From Myroides profundi (GTDB lineage: Bacteria > Bacteroidota > Bacteroidia > Flavobacteriales > Flavobacteriaceae), in contig NZ_CP010817.1 of the NCBI RefSeq assembly GCF_000833025.1, positions 3,038,001-3,102,000 of the forward strand: a DNA stretch of 64,000 nt. The letters run 5' to 3'. The translations under genes were made by a program, and so were the position numbers. Below the pieces are notes generated by a model. It did no database searches, was not told the origin of the DNA, and was given only the letters and a program-made list of their open reading frames with translations. Positions 29,356 to 38,169 of this stretch are shown one piece after another. Every line of letters begins with the position of its first letter. The first letter of the stretch is position 1.

Positions 29356-30444
29356 TTATGCATCTTTAAACAAGTACACTAAGAAACATAATACAATCAA
29401 TCCTAATAAAACTGCAAAAGCAATCTTCCATGTACTGTATGGTCGTTCGCCTGTGATTCTACCTGTTACTCCATTGACATAGAAAGTATACTGCTTATTG
29501 CCATAAGAAAAAGAACTAACGTATAAAGGCAAAAGAATATGCTTAAATGTAATATCTGACAAATCTGTATTCATATTATGTATACGCTGCTCGTCTCCTC
29601 CTATATTTCTTCTTACACTTTCTCGCTCATACTGATAAACGATATCTCTAGCCTTATCATATCCTTCTTTTAAATCTACTTGGTATTTCTCTGTAATAAA
29701 CCCGCTTAAAAAATCAGATTTTATCTTTTGTACACCTTTAGGATCCCAACCTGTAGAGATAGAATTAAGTAAATCCATCTTAAGTGTTTTACTTCCTGTC
29801 ACTAAGATATCATCATAGAAGTTAGACACTCTACCACTTACTCTTGACCAAGAAACTCTACGTACTCTCTTTTTATTCTCACCACTACCTACTGTCACAT
29901 AATAAGCATCTCCACGCTCCCCTCTATAGTCAGTATGAGTTTGCATATCATAGGTCCAAAAAGGTACATATACACCTCTTAAATTATCTGCTGAGAATAT
30001 TCCTCTCTGTATTTTATTAGGTGCAAACCATAAATCTTTTATCCACTTCTGTAATATACCTGATACTTGATTCCTATCCACAGCAAAAGGAGATACATAC
30101 TCTGGCTTAATATATCTTTCTTCGTGTATATCTTGTTCTACCAAAGGATTAGCACAATAAGGACATGCCATCGACTTCAAGTTCTCATCTACAGTAGAAG
30201 TAGCATGACAACTACTGCATTCTACAACCTTCGTAGTACTAAAACTCTCTTTCTCATAGCTTTCCATAAAGCGGACGAAATCATGCTCATTCAGTTCTCC
30301 TTCCCCCTGCTCTATTTCCTTTACAGTACCACAGTACTCACATACTAATGCTTGAGCACTTGGCTTATAGGTCATTGGCCCACCACATGAGCTACATGGC
30401 GTAGCTTCTGATGTATTTAATTTTATCTCTTCTCCTGATGACAC
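29356..30444 (-). CDS. Double zinc-ribbon membrane protein
   Basis: The product (362 aa) has two Cys4 zinc ribbons at the N-terminus: C17-x2-C20...C35-x2-C38 and C76-x2-C79...C94-x2-C97. A long middle domain follows (YVPFWTYDMQTHTDYRGERG in part, FKHILLPLYVSSFSYG), and one membrane segment lies near the C-terminus (about 340-358). Similar zinc-ribbon proteins are sometimes misnamed as PriA-helicase-like. From memory, related proteins occur next to SPFH proteins, as in the B. subtilis ydj locus. Here too the neighbour upstream is an SPFH protein. A membrane-stress or membrane-organising role is likely but not proven. Confidence 0.75.
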   Translation of the reverse strand: MSSGEEIKLNTSEATPCSSCGGPMTYKPSAQALVCEYCGTVKEIEQGEGELNEHDFVRFMESYEKESFSTTKVVECSSCHATSTVDENLKSMACPYCANPLVEQDIHEERYIKPEYVSPFAVDRNQVSGILQKWIKDLWFAPNKIQRGIFSADNLRGVYVPFWTYDMQTHTDYRGERGDAYYVTVGSGENKKRVRRVSWSRVSGRVSNFYDDILVTGSKTLKMDLLNSISTGWDPKGVQKIKSDFLSGFITEKYQVDLKEGYDKARDIVYQYERESVRRNIGGDEQRIHNMNTDLSDITFKHILLPLYVSSFSYGNKQYTFYVNGVTGRITGERPYSTWKIAFAVLLGLIVLCFLVYLFKDA

Positions 30445-30500
30445 TTCTTATTCTAATTAAATAGCTATTAACATTCTCTTTATTCTAATCCTATACAAAA

Positions 30501-30540
30501 AAAGGTGCTGAAGAAGATTTAAAGCCTCTGAAGCACCTTT
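30501..30540 (-). terminator. Hairpin between the SPFH gene and the zinc-ribbon gene
   Basis: AAAGGTGCT at 30501-30509 pairs with AGCACCTTT at 30532-30540, just past the stop of the SPFH gene, with Us following on the minus strand. It may end or attenuate the transcript before the zinc-ribbon gene. Confidence 0.7.
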
Positions 30541-30550
30541 CTTTATCTTA

Positions 30551-31678
30551 TTACATATTTGGTAACGGAGGTGGTGTTTGTGCCCATAAAGCGTTTAAAT
30601 CACTTTGTTCTCCTGCTTTTTCCCAATTCGCCATTCCATTTTTCCAAACTAAGGTATCTCTTTGTAACTGTCCATTCGTTGTCATCTGTTTTAATCCTTC
30701 TAAATCAAAAGGTCCAGCTTGCTGCCCGTTCACTGCTACAAAATAACTTACTGCTACAGCACCTGGGATAGGTGGAGGTGTATTTGTTACAGGTTGTTGT
30801 GCTTGTTGTTGAGTAGACGTTTGTCCTTGCGCCATTGCTTGTCCAAACTGATTAGCCATAGCGAACCCTGCTCCCATACCTACTCCTGCTCCTGCTACAC
30901 CTGATGGATTATTAGCAGCTGCCTCCATTGCTTTAGCTGCTTTCATCTGCATCAACTTATTCAAATCAACATGATTCAATCTACTCAACTCAAAGATCTC
31001 TTTCTTAATCTCTTCTGGCATCGATACGTTCTCAATTAAGAACTTCGTAACATCCATACCATAAACTTCAAAATCGTCTTTCATATACGCGAAAATCGCA
31101 GTAGACAACTCATTTAAGTTTGCAGCATACGTCTCAATAGGTAAATTAGCTTCACCAATAGAATCTGTAAAACGAGTAACAATGGCACTTCTCAACTGAT
31201 CATTGATTTGATCTGTAGTAAAGGTTCCTGATGTACCTACAATTTCTTTAATAAACTTACCTGGGTCTGCTATTTTAAATGTATATGTACCAAAAGAACG
31301 CACTTCTATCATTCCAAAGCGATTATCATTTAGAATAATCGGGTTCTTAGTTCCCCAACGTTGATCGATAAAAGTCTTTGTACTTACAAAGTAAACCTCT
31401 GCTTTAAAAGGACTATTAAAACCATACTTCCATCCCTTTAAAGTCGCTAATATAGGTAAGTTCTGCGTATTTAAAGTATGTGTACCTGGACTAAAAACAT
31501 CAGCTAATTGTCCTTCGTTGATAAACACAGCCATTTGTCCTTCGCGAACAACTAACTTTGCATTATTCTTTATCTCGTTTTGATAACGCTCAAAACGATG
31601 TACAATTGTATTCTGAGTTGGATCTAAGAACTCAATGATATCAATGAATTCTCCAGCTAATTTTTTAAACAAGTTCAT
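30551..31678 (-). CDS. SPFH domain protein with C-terminal GYF_2 domain (YdjI-like)
   Basis: The product (375 aa) starts with an SPFH/band-7-type domain (IVREGQMAVFINEGQLADVFSPG in part, GTYTFKIADPGKFI, TRFTDSIGEANLPIE in part). This is the form once called virion core protein and seen in B. subtilis YdjI. A short Ala/Gly/Met-rich segment and a Gln/Pro-rich linker follow. A GYF_2 domain comes at about 312-362 (YFVAVNGQQAGPFDLEGLKQ in part, LVWKNGMANWEKA). There is no membrane segment. GYF domains bind proline-rich peptides, and the protein itself ends in TPPPLPNM, which suggests self-association or a shared partner. It heads a three-gene cluster with the zinc-ribbon and small membrane proteins. 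Confidence 0.85.
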   Translation of the reverse strand: MNLFKKLAGEFIDIIEFLDPTQNTIVHRFERYQNEIKNNAKLVVREGQMAVFINEGQLADVFSPGTHTLNTQNLPILATLKGWKYGFNSPFKAEVYFVSTKTFIDQRWGTKNPIILNDNRFGMIEVRSFGTYTFKIADPGKFIKEIVGTSGTFTTDQINDQLRSAIVTRFTDSIGEANLPIETYAANLNELSTAIFAYMKDDFEVYGMDVTKFLIENVSMPEEIKKEIFELSRLNHVDLNKLMQMKAAKAMEAAANNPSGVAGAGVGMGAGFAMANQFGQAMAQGQTSTQQQAQQPVTNTPPPIPGAVAVSYFVAVNGQQAGPFDLEGLKQMTTNGQLQRDTLVWKNGMANWEKAGEQSDLNALWAQTPPPLPNM

Positions 31679-31932
31679 ATCTTTTCTTTTTCTTATTAGT
31701 AGTTATATCTAAGTAAATGTAACAGATTTTATTCTATAATTATCACAAAGTATTCTTTAAAAAAACGAAATCACTTATTCATATAACAATACTTTAGAAT
31801 TTGTATTTATCTATATTTCGAAAAAAGATATAATATCTATACAGTAAAAAGACTGTATTTAAATTTATTATGACAAGACCTTATATTACATTTTTCACTA
31901 TATTTATCTCTATAATTATCAATTAACTTATT

Positions 31933-32907
31933 ATGAATAAGAATCTTAAACATAATAACACACAAACTAAAAGTGGTAAACGTATAGGTAAAATTGAAAT
32001 CATTAATCCTATAGCGCAATTAGTATTTGATGACAACGCCCATATAGAAGTAATCGCTGAAGGTTTTCAATATGCTGATTCACCTTTGTGGATTCAAGCA
32101 GAAAACTTATTGCTCTTTACAGACTTCCCCAATAAGAAAATACACTATTGGAAAGAACATTATAACGAGCCTAAAACATATTTGGAAGCCATTGATTTTA
32201 TTGGTCAAAACACAAAGAATGGAGACCTAAACTCAAGTGCTTTACACTTTAATAATCAGGGAGAACTTACACTCTTTCTCTATGGAGAAGATAAAATAGC
32301 TAAAATGAGTGCCATTATTAGGGAACCAAAGTTTAACTTCACCTCTTGGATCAATAATCCTCAAAAACATCAACTGCAAACTCCTTCTCACTTTACAGAA
32401 GATAACGCAGGTAATATCTATTTTACGGATACCATTCTTAAAGAAAGTAAATCAAAACAGAAAAAAGCCACCTCTACTTATGGCTTATATAGAATCACAA
32501 ATAAAAATAAATTAGAATTGCTCTTTCAAAGTGATTTAACACCACAAGGAATAGCATTATCTACTAATAATAAACTTCTTTATATCACCTACTCAGACCA
32601 AAAGAAAGACTATCTATATCAATATCCTTTAAGTAAAAACAAAATACAATCAGAAACGGCTAAAGTATTTGATTACACACCGTTTATTAGCGAAGTAGAA
32701 GATAAGCCAAGAGGCATTAAGTCAGATCGGTTTGGCAATGTATTTACTGCAGGACCTAATGGTTTATGGGTATTCAATAAAGACCTTGAACTAATCGCTC
32801 GTGTACACTTCTCAGAACTAGCTACTAATTGTGTGTTCTCAGATGACTTTAAGACATTATATATCACAACTAATACTAAACTACTCAAACTTAAATTGCG
32901 AAACTAA
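31933..32907 (+). CDS. SMP-30/gluconolactonase-like beta-propeller protein, possibly missing its signal peptide
   Basis: The product (324 aa) shows family blocks: EGFQYADSPLW near the N-terminus, TPSHFTEDNAGNIYFTDT, LTPQGIALSTNNKLLYITY in part, and DRFGNVFTAGPNGLWVF. Secreted lactonases of this family hydrolyse sugar lactones. No signal peptide is present with the ATG at 31933. In the same frame upstream, an ATG at 31870 begins a hydrophobic stretch (PYITFFTIFISIII) that ends at TAA 31924-31926, nine bases before. The leader may therefore have been cut off by a nonsense change. Without it the protein would stay in the cytoplasm. Substrate unknown. Confidence 0.75.
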   Translation: MNKNLKHNNTQTKSGKRIGKIEIINPIAQLVFDDNAHIEVIAEGFQYADSPLWIQAENLLLFTDFPNKKIHYWKEHYNEPKTYLEAIDFIGQNTKNGDLNSSALHFNNQGELTLFLYGEDKIAKMSAIIREPKFNFTSWINNPQKHQLQTPSHFTEDNAGNIYFTDTILKESKSKQKKATSTYGLYRITNKNKLELLFQSDLTPQGIALSTNNKLLYITYSDQKKDYLYQYPLSKNKIQSETAKVFDYTPFISEVEDKPRGIKSDRFGNVFTAGPNGLWVFNKDLELIARVHFSELATNCVFSDDFKTLYITTNTKLLKLKLRN

Positions 32908-33026
32908 ACACAAAAACAACTGTTTTCGTATAATATTTTACAGTTTGCCTTATCTTTGACAGCGAATAGAAACATATAATGTATCTATCCAATGATTAAA
33001 ACAAATAGAACAAATATTAGTACACA

Positions 33027-33500
33027 ATGGAAGAGCAATATCAACAAATCTTAGTTAGATATTATAGTGATGTCTTAGAAGAAAATACGGTCGAGACTTT
33101 TTGGGGAAAGACCATAGATAAAGAAAAAGGATTATACCAAGTTGATAATATTCCTTTTTATGGACCTGATTTTTCATGTGATGATATTATCTATGCAGAA
33201 TTTGACGAAACAGAAAACACACTTACATATCGTTATGTAGATACTGCTTCAGGAAACTCTACTGTGCAAGTTATCGTTCAAAAAGAAAAGTATAACAGAG
33301 AAGACCTATACAATGAGATTCTTTATTCAGGTACAGAGATAGAAGTGTGTAGTGAGCAATACTTCGTGATTAACATTCCTAGCAAAACCGACTATCGAAA
33401 TGTATATGCTATCTTAGGAGCCTTAGAAGAAGAAAAAGTAATAGAGTTCGCAGAACCTCTATTGTCTCCTAAACACAGTGCTGATTTAAGACAGAAATAA
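33027..33500 (+). CDS. DUF4265 domain protein
   Basis: The product (157 aa) is soluble and acidic and fits the DUF4265 layout: VETFWGKTID near the start, then YQVDNIPFYGPDFSCDDIIYAE in part, and SGNSTVQVIV in the middle. It has no signal peptide or membrane segment. Its function is unknown. It may be expressed alone: the gap to the preceding gene is 119 bases and a terminator follows. Confidence 0.7.
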   Translation: MEEQYQQILVRYYSDVLEENTVETFWGKTIDKEKGLYQVDNIPFYGPDFSCDDIIYAEFDETENTLTYRYVDTASGNSTVQVIVQKEKYNREDLYNEILYSGTEIEVCSEQYFVINIPSKTDYRNVYAILGALEEEKVIEFAEPLLSPKHSADLRQK

Positions 33501-33523
33501 TCTTTATTGATAATACAAAAAAA

Positions 33524-33545
33524 GCCCGACTCATTAGAATCGGGC
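33524..33545. terminator. Bidirectional terminator
   Basis: GCCCGA pairs with TCGGGC across a 10-base loop, with A- and T-tracts on either side, between convergent genes ending at 33500 and 33564. Confidence 0.82.
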
Positions 33546-33563
33546 ATTTTTATTTATCTTATT

Positions 33564-35225
33564 TTAGAATTGGAAATAAATGAATGGCTGTGGTCCTGCT
33601 GTTGCAGTTGCATAAACAATCCAAAACACAAAGCCTAGTACTACTGCCTTAACAAACATTGGTGCAACATTAAACATCTGATGAGGCACTGTCATCCATG
33701 ACTTAGGTATATAATGCCATACGAATCCGATACCGATCAGCATAAACGCATTTTTATACCCCATAGCAATAGTAGTCCAAGCTTCCCAATCAAACTCTAT
33801 ACTTGCAATATTATTGATAACATTTAATGCTGTATCAAAAGAGGTCGCTCTAAAGAATATCCAACAAAACGTTACAAAGTTAAACGTTAAGAATATAGAG
33901 AATATTCTCCACAAGAAATTAGGTTTAACTCCTTTGGCTCTAGGAAACAGCTCCATGATAATCTTATGTATCGCTAAAGCAATACCGTGTAAGGCTCCCC
34001 ACACAATAAAACGCAAACTAGCTCCATGCCATAACCCTCCTAATAACATAGTCGTTAATAGGTTAAAGTTAGTATACATATTTTTCTTTTTGTCTTTTGC
34101 TAACAAGAAGGTTAAACCAAAGACAACAATAGATGCTACAGCTAGGATTAATGGAATAATACTTTCATTCATATAGTAAATTCCCCATCCTAAGATACCT
34201 GCAAAGAATAATCCTGGAAAGAAATACCCTCCAAAACTTCCTTTTCTATTTCCTCCTACTGATATATATAAGAAATCTTTTAACCAAGTAGAAAGCGATA
34301 TATGCCATCTTCTCCAGAACTCTGTAATAGACATAGACTGATAAGGTACATCAAAGTTAACTGGCAATCTATATCCCATCAACAATGCTATACCAATAGC
34401 CATATCTGAATATCCTGAGAAGTCACAATAAATCTGAATAGCGTATCCATAAGATGCCATTAGATTTTCAAATGCTGTGTAACTATTTGGAGCATCGAAT
34501 ACACGGTCTACGAAGTTAATAGAGATATAATCAGAAATAACTGCTTTCTTCAATAACCCTCCGATAATTAATAACAACCCTTCATTCACATAATCTCTAG
34601 ACACATAAATATTCTTATATATCTGTGGCAAGAAGTCTTTTGCACGAACAATAGGCCCTGCCACTAACTGTGGAAAGAACGAAATAAAGAATAAATAATC
34701 TAAAAAGTTCTTCGTTGGCTCTATCTCTTTTCTATAAATCTCTATAATATAACTAATAGATTGGAACGTAAAGAAAGAGATCCCTACAGGTAGTATAATA
34801 TCATCTAAATGTAACTTCGTATTCGCAAAGAAATTAACTCCATCTAAAAAGAAGTTTGTATACTTAAAGTAACCTAATAACCCTAAGTTTACAACAATAC
34901 TAATCGTTAAGAGTAGTTTCTTCTTAGCAGCATTCAAGGTATGATTAATAATATTAGCAAAATAGTAATCCATTAAAGAGGATCCTATCAAGATAATAAA
35001 ATACATCCCACTAGACTTATAATAAAAGAATAGAGAGAATAAGGTCACATACAATAAGCGAATGTGGAAGGTTTTTCTCATCAAGATATAGAAGAGATAA
35101 AACACAATAAATATTCCTAAGAACAGACCTGAATTAAATAATAAAGGTTCTTTAGGATTAAAAGTAAACCAGTTGATTACTTGATCAATAGTTATACTTG
35201 GTATTTCAATATTAAATAGACTCAT
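33564..35225 (-). CDS. MBOAT family membrane O-acyltransferase (AlgI-like)
   Basis: The product (553 aa) has about ten or more membrane segments. It carries the AlgI/DltB/PatA signatures: IYCDFSGYSDMAIG, EFWRRWHISLSTWLKDFLY in part, and GGLWHGASLRFIVWG with the catalytic histidine at 400. Such proteins move an acyl group, commonly acetyl, across the inner membrane for O-acylation of exported polysaccharide or peptidoglycan. The gene lies four bases after a LysM-SGNH hydrolase gene and behind a second SGNH gene, the standard partners that place the acetyl group. The acceptor is unknown. Confidence 0.93.
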   Translation of the reverse strand: MSLFNIEIPSITIDQVINWFTFNPKEPLLFNSGLFLGIFIVFYLFYILMRKTFHIRLLYVTLFSLFFYYKSSGMYFIILIGSSLMDYYFANIINHTLNAAKKKLLLTISIVVNLGLLGYFKYTNFFLDGVNFFANTKLHLDDIILPVGISFFTFQSISYIIEIYRKEIEPTKNFLDYLFFISFFPQLVAGPIVRAKDFLPQIYKNIYVSRDYVNEGLLLIIGGLLKKAVISDYISINFVDRVFDAPNSYTAFENLMASYGYAIQIYCDFSGYSDMAIGIALLMGYRLPVNFDVPYQSMSITEFWRRWHISLSTWLKDFLYISVGGNRKGSFGGYFFPGLFFAGILGWGIYYMNESIIPLILAVASIVVFGLTFLLAKDKKKNMYTNFNLLTTMLLGGLWHGASLRFIVWGALHGIALAIHKIIMELFPRAKGVKPNFLWRIFSIFLTFNFVTFCWIFFRATSFDTALNVINNIASIEFDWEAWTTIAMGYKNAFMLIGIGFVWHYIPKSWMTVPHQMFNVAPMFVKAVVLGFVFWIVYATATAGPQPFIYFQF

Positions 35226-35229
35226 TTAA

Positions 35230-36660
35230 TTAAAAAGCACTATTTTGTTTGACAAATTGGTTATAAGCATCGATAAGAGCCTCGTAGAATAAATCTCCTG
35301 TATATTCATACCCTTTCACGGTATAGTGCACAAGATCTTTTGATAACATTCCGTTCTCTCTTAAACTAGACAAGCCTAGTGTTGCTCCTAGATTATAATA
35401 TAAATCCCAGATAGCATACTTCCCATCTATTCCATTAATGATTAATTCATTAGATAATTCTGCTGCTACAGTATTAGGCTTATCTTTAGAGAAATAAGAT
35501 GGTGGAGGTGTAGTCAATAACACACTTGCATGAGGTGCTACTTTCTTTACCTTAGCTAAGAACATATTGACTTGCTCTTGAAAATCTCTTCCACTCATTC
35601 TATCGAAGGACTCATTAGTTCCCATAGATACAATTACTAAGTCTGGCTCTAATCCTCTAAGTTGCTTAAAGAACAAATCGTATTTAGTATAATCAGAGAA
35701 CCTCGCCCCATTCACACCTATAGTATGATATAGTATACCTGGCTTATCATTCTCTAGTACCACACCATTTAAGTCATACGCTTCAGCCTGTTGATTAGAG
35801 TAGAAATAGATACGATCTAACTCTTCTCCTAACTCAAAGGTATAGAATACATCATTCTTCTCTCCAGATAGCTCATTAAACATATTGTTAGACACCGCCA
35901 CAGATTCTCTCTGCTTAGTAGGGATACTAAGTCTCTTACCTGCATGAATAGTGTTGGTCTTCATATTATTCGCTTTCTTAATCTCAGTAATAGTAGTGTT
36001 ATACTTATTAGCAATAGCTCCTAAAGACTCTCCTCTTTTAATCTGATGAGAAATCTTCTTAGGCGCAGTTGATTCTAAGAAAACCTTTTGACTAGCCGTT
36101 CCTACATTAAACTCCTTTTTATTAGAAGGTGTAAAAACTTTCATACGAGAAAAACCATACGAAGCATCACGTACACTTAGCTCTATAACAGCATTACTAT
36201 TATTCGTAGAAAGCGCTATTCCACTTAATCCTACCTGTGCATCCTTTACAGGAAATATGTTTCTGTAACTACTCCATTCTGCATTAGAAGAATACCTAAC
36301 AAGAGAGTTACCATTAGTCTTAGCTAATTTATAAGGAAAGGCAAATCCCAATCCCCCATTTCCAAATCTATCTTGAAGTAAAGATCTCATTCTTCCACTA
36401 AAAAAATCAGCTTGAATATGAGAATCACCTATATGAACAATGTTTATCTTCCCTTCCTTAGAACGAGTCATCTTCTGAACTTTCTCAAAGAAAGTTTTTA
36501 ATTGTTCTGCGTAATAGATCTTATTTCCTATTCCTTCTTCATTCACATTTTCTACCTCTTCATCACTAAACTCATTAGTACGAAGTGAATTAACCTGAGC
36601 AAAAGAACCAATATGAAATAAAATACCTACAACAAAAACAGCAATTTTATTCCTTTTCAT
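35230..36660 (-). CDS. Secreted LysM-containing SGNH hydrolase
   Basis: The product (476 aa) has a signal peptide (cleavage near FAQ at residue 22) and an SGNH/GDSL esterase fold. Block I is IVHIGDSHIQADFF with S80, the block III-type motif GTNES is in VSMGTNESFDRM, and block V is D442-L-V-H445. One LysM domain is inserted at about 205-247 (KRGESLGAIANKYNTTITEI in part), which suggests binding to peptidoglycan. With the MBOAT protein it probably transfers or removes acetyl groups on a wall or surface glycan. It starts 14 bases inside the end of the upstream SGNH gene. Confidence 0.88.
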   Translation of the reverse strand: MKRNKIAVFVVGILFHIGSFAQVNSLRTNEFSDEEVENVNEEGIGNKIYYAEQLKTFFEKVQKMTRSKEGKINIVHIGDSHIQADFFSGRMRSLLQDRFGNGGLGFAFPYKLAKTNGNSLVRYSSNAEWSSYRNIFPVKDAQVGLSGIALSTNNSNAVIELSVRDASYGFSRMKVFTPSNKKEFNVGTASQKVFLESTAPKKISHQIKRGESLGAIANKYNTTITEIKKANNMKTNTIHAGKRLSIPTKQRESVAVSNNMFNELSGEKNDVFYTFELGEELDRIYFYSNQQAEAYDLNGVVLENDKPGILYHTIGVNGARFSDYTKYDLFFKQLRGLEPDLVIVSMGTNESFDRMSGRDFQEQVNMFLAKVKKVAPHASVLLTTPPPSYFSKDKPNTVAAELSNELIINGIDGKYAIWDLYYNLGATLGLSSLRENGMLSKDLVHYTVKGYEYTGDLFYEALIDAYNQFVKQNSAF

Positions 36661-38155
36661 TTTCTATTTTTTGTTTAGAACTATCTTCTCTTACAACAGT
36701 TTCTTTATCTGGTTGCTGAAGAGAATCTACTTTCTTAACAGGCACTTGTCCTGTGTGTTTCTTTTTATAATCTGTATACCCCTCCTCTAATCTAGCGAAG
36801 ATCTTACCTGAGATATCAGAAGCTCCTCTATGATTAAAGTGTGTATAATCTTTATTCGCTTTTGCAGGTACCTCTTCTACCCATTTGACCATAGAACCAT
36901 TTCCTCCCATAGCTTCGTATAGGTTAAAGAATCCAGCATGAGCTTCCATAGCATATTTTCTCTGTGCCTTCATCAGTGGTTCTACAGCAGCATCTGTCTT
37001 CATCACACCTTCTACTTTAGATGATTTATCCGCAGTAGATATTACTAGAATACTAGCATTAGGAAAACATTGTTTTAAATGTTTCACCACATTCCCCATC
37101 TTCTTCGTATACCATGAGTAATCTAGAGATCCGTAGTTTAAAACATTAGCACCATAGTGTAATACAATTAGACTATAATCTAAATTCTTTTGATACTTCT
37201 GCATTAAACTCACTTTAAACAACGATAGTGGCAATCCTGAATTACCTCTACTAGAGAAATTATCCACCTGTACTCCACCACCTGCACTAAAATCTACACC
37301 ATATATCGGAATAGAATCAGCATGTTTAAATAGTAGTTTAACATCTTTAATATTACCATCAGCTATCTTCAGTTTATTTAATTCTGAACTGATACTTAAC
37401 TTCTTGACAATAGTATCCTTATTTATAATAACTGCTACTTCCCCTCTTTTATTATTAGAACTTCCATAATAAAGTGTTGGATTATAAAGCATTGTCATAT
37501 TTTGCATTTTACCTGCTGTATAACTCACCCAAGTAGGTTTAACTGTATCTTTCACGAAATACACCTGTCCTGACACCCCGAATGGTTTCTGTGGATTTTT
37601 GACATTTAAGTAAGATTGCATCTTAAAGTTATTCGAATACTTATGGATAACAGATAGTCTAGACTGTGCAGATTCAGACATAATAGGTACATAACCTACT
37701 CCCATACCTCCATATTTACTCTGATAGTTCTTACGCAGATCTTGTACGATTAAGTCTCCGTCTGTCATCGAGTCTCCATAATAAGCTATACGAACACGTG
37801 CTCCTTTTTGTTGTTCTAAAGCATACAGTTTTGCAAAGAAATTCTCCAGATACGCCATTCCTTTAAAAGAACCCGAATCTTCATCACTAGTAAATACATC
37901 TTCTGGAACGATGATTACATTCTCATCATCTATTCCTGTTTTTTCAGTCTTTAGACTATCTTTAGTTACTAGCTTCTCTTTTTCTATGCCTTCTAGCGCT
38001 TCTAGCATCAGACTATCTACTACAATATTACTTGTAGGAAGAGCCTCTTCGCTAAATAACTTTTTAGGCAAATTTCCTTTAAAGAATAAAAAAAAGCCAC
38101 TTGCCATTACTATAATGGCAAGTGACTGGTATAGGTATGATTTCTCTACTTTCAC
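36647..38155 (-). CDS. Membrane-anchored SGNH hydrolase-like protein
   Basis: The product (502 aa) has one N-terminal membrane segment (about residues 9-26) and an acidic linker, followed by an SGNH fold. The nucleophile S129 is in YYGDSMTDGD and D436-x-x-H439 is in KDYTHFNHRG. The C-terminal tail after residue 465 is a Lys/Glu-rich extension. It resembles periplasmic acetyl-transfer partners of MBOAT proteins (AlgJ/AlgX or PatB-like), an inference from context. It follows argS by 14 bases and overlaps the next gene by 14, so it is in one transcript with both. Confidence 0.85.
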   Translation of the reverse strand: MKVEKSYLYQSLAIIVMASGFFLFFKGNLPKKLFSEEALPTSNIVVDSLMLEALEGIEKEKLVTKDSLKTEKTGIDDENVIIVPEDVFTSDEDSGSFKGMAYLENFFAKLYALEQQKGARVRIAYYGDSMTDGDLIVQDLRKNYQSKYGGMGVGYVPIMSESAQSRLSVIHKYSNNFKMQSYLNVKNPQKPFGVSGQVYFVKDTVKPTWVSYTAGKMQNMTMLYNPTLYYGSSNNKRGEVAVIINKDTIVKKLSISSELNKLKIADGNIKDVKLLFKHADSIPIYGVDFSAGGGVQVDNFSSRGNSGLPLSLFKVSLMQKYQKNLDYSLIVLHYGANVLNYGSLDYSWYTKKMGNVVKHLKQCFPNASILVISTADKSSKVEGVMKTDAAVEPLMKAQRKYAMEAHAGFFNLYEAMGGNGSMVKWVEEVPAKANKDYTHFNHRGASDISGKIFARLEEGYTDYKKKHTGQVPVKKVDSLQQPDKETVVREDSSKQKIENEKE

Positions 38156-38169
38156 AAAAAAATATAAGA

